Source: Sideroxydans lithotrophicus ES-1
GTDB lineage: Bacteria; Pseudomonadota; Gammaproteobacteria; Burkholderiales; Gallionellaceae
Length of the DNA stretch: 64,000 bases
NCBI RefSeq assembly: GCF_000025705.1
Contig: NC_013959.1
Span: forward strand, 484,001-548,000
Reading direction: 5' to 3'
Every line of letters starts with the position of its first letter. Positions within the stretch are counted from its first letter, which is position 1. Below are positions 63,030 to 64,000 of this stretch, in pieces. A model generated the notes under the pieces. That model was given only the letters and a program-made list of their open reading frames with translations. It was not told where the DNA came from and did not search any database. Position numbers and translations under genes: made by a program.

Positions 63030-64000
63030 ATGAACAAACTGTTAGGCTATTTTAGTCGGCATGATCGAGGCTGGGTGCTGTCGCTGATTGCAGCGGTATC
63101 CCTTATCTATTTTCCCTATCTGGGCAATCCCTTCTTCTTCGATGATGGGTATCTATTTACCGGCAATGTGATGTCGCACTATGCGCATTCGATGTTTCAT
63201 TTCGATCTGCGCTGGTTTTCATATGTCACGCTGGGGTGGACTGCAGCCCTGTTCAGCGATGTGGTGCCGCACTTCTATCATCTGGGCAATTTGCTGGTCC
63301 ATTCGGCGAATGCCATCCTGTTGTTCTACTTGTTGCGCCAGATCGTCGGCGCCGTGTCGCCTGATACCCATGATTCGCCGCAGCTTAAACGAGGCGCATG
63401 GGTTGCAGCCTTGCTTTTCGCACTGCATCCGGTGGCAGTTTATGCCGTGGGCTATGTAGTACAGCGCAGCATCCTGATGGCCACGCTGTTTGTGTTGCTG
63501 ATGCAGCTGGCATATCTAAGAGGATTGATGAATGGCCAGGTGCGTTGGCTGGGGCTGTCAGTATTGTGCTACTTCCTGGCCGTATTTTCCAAAGAACACA
63601 GCGTGCTGGCCCCCGCCACACTGGCTGCGCTCACGCTTTTGCTTTGGCATGAGAATGCTGCTTCGAAACGTGCGCTCTGGTTGACGTGGGGGGCGTTCAT
63701 GGCGGTAGCCATATTGGTCACTTTGCGGGCGCGAGGGGTGCTTGGGGCTGCTTATGAGCCGATGGCCGCAGAGTTGTTCGAGCAGCAAGGCGTGGTGGCC
63801 AGTACCCCGATGTTGCACCTGCTGAGCGCGTTGACGCAGATGGGGTTGTTCTTCAAATACCTATTGTTGTGGTTATTGCCAAATGTATCGTGGATGTCGG
63901 TGGATATGCGCGAACCCTTCGTTGCTGCACTGTCGGATTGGCGTGGCTGGCTGGGGCTGCTTGCGTTTACAGCCTATGGCGCGGTTGCATTCAAGCTGTT
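63030..64000 (+). CDS. Multi-membrane GT-C-like glycosyltransferase (3' end cut by window edge)
   Basis: From ATG 63030 the frame stays open to the window end (323 residues seen). It has many membrane helices, starting at about 15-30, and an acidic motif FFFDDGYLF (D38, D39) in the first extracytoplasmic loop, where GT-C glycosyltransferases such as TMTC/PMT-type enzymes keep catalytic acidic residues. Further helices occur about every 25-30 residues. Position after a pilin gene suggests it glycosylates the pilin or another surface protein; this is inference. The C-terminal part, perhaps TPR repeats, is outside the window. Confidence 0.75.
   Translation, partial: MNKLLGYFSRHDRGWVLSLIAAVSLIYFPYLGNPFFFDDGYLFTGNVMSHYAHSMFHFDLRWFSYVTLGWTAALFSDVVPHFYHLGNLLVHSANAILLFYLLRQIVGAVSPDTHDSPQLKRGAWVAALLFALHPVAVYAVGYVVQRSILMATLFVLLMQLAYLRGLMNGQVRWLGLSVLCYFLAVFSKEHSVLAPATLAALTLLLWHENAASKRALWLTWGAFMAVAILVTLRARGVLGAAYEPMAAELFEQQGVVASTPMLHLLSALTQMGLFFKYLLLWLLPNVSWMSVDMREPFVAALSDWRGWLGLLAFTAYGAVAFKL

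Overview
The window looks like chromosome of a Gram-negative betaproteobacterium, most likely a Nitrosomonadales/Gallionellaceae-type (Sideroxydans-like) organism. This is inferred from gene content and order: a complete ruvC-ruvA-ruvB-ybgC-tolQRAB-pal-cpoB-queE-queC run, a 12-gene type II secretion operon, a periplasmic c-type cytochrome, and moderately high GC with strong coupling of neighbouring genes through ATGA overlaps. No marker gene (16S rRNA, rpoB) lies in the window, so the taxonomic call is not proven.

Layout. 1-5.7 kb: an HDOD protein cut by the window edge, diverging from a membrane PAS-GGDEF-EAL protein; then mgtE, diverging from a corA whose N-terminus is an MgtE-type domain. 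5.8-10.1 kb: mtgA, aroE, and an OmpR/EnvZ-type two-component pair diverging from a Spy/CpxP-like periplasmic protein. 10.2-13.9 kb is an accessory patch: a broken IS630-family element and a two-gene operon of secreted proteins, one with an LAS-type metallopeptidase motif. 14-25.1 kb: gspCDEFGHIJKLMN, all on the minus strand, interrupted by small repeats in two intergenic gaps and by another repeat inside the gspH leader. 25.2-28.5 kb: a metal (zinc-type) ABC permease and binding protein with a porin and a small DUF2946-like protein. 28.6-34.1 kb: an NHL-repeat lipoprotein, a gene-free repeat-bearing gap, a TonB-like protein coupled to an RNase II-family enzyme, a four-EF-hand protein and a cytochrome c. 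34.2-44.6 kb: yebC, ruvC, a UbiA/MenA prenyltransferase, ruvAB, ybgC, the whole Tol-Pal system, queE and queC. 44.6-49.7 kb: tRNA-Lys and tRNA-Thr, a ferredoxin-like flavoprotein, sucCD, a TerC-family protein and a universal stress protein.

49.7-64 kb is the most interesting part. In one direction lie a CHASE2 Ser/Thr kinase, a PP2C phosphatase, an FHA protein, a CHASE2 adenylate cyclase, a metallo-beta-lactamase-fold protein resembling class II cAMP phosphodiesterases, a cNMP-binding/rhodanese protein, a GAF domain fused to a PilB/GspE-type ATPase, a GAF/HD-GYP phosphodiesterase, a pilin behind a near-consensus sigma-54 promoter, and a GT-C-like multi-membrane protein cut by the window end. 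Together they look like one signalling island in which phosphorylation, cAMP and c-di-GMP could converge on a pilus or pseudopilus motor. The domain calls rest on motifs read by eye; the functional connection is inference.
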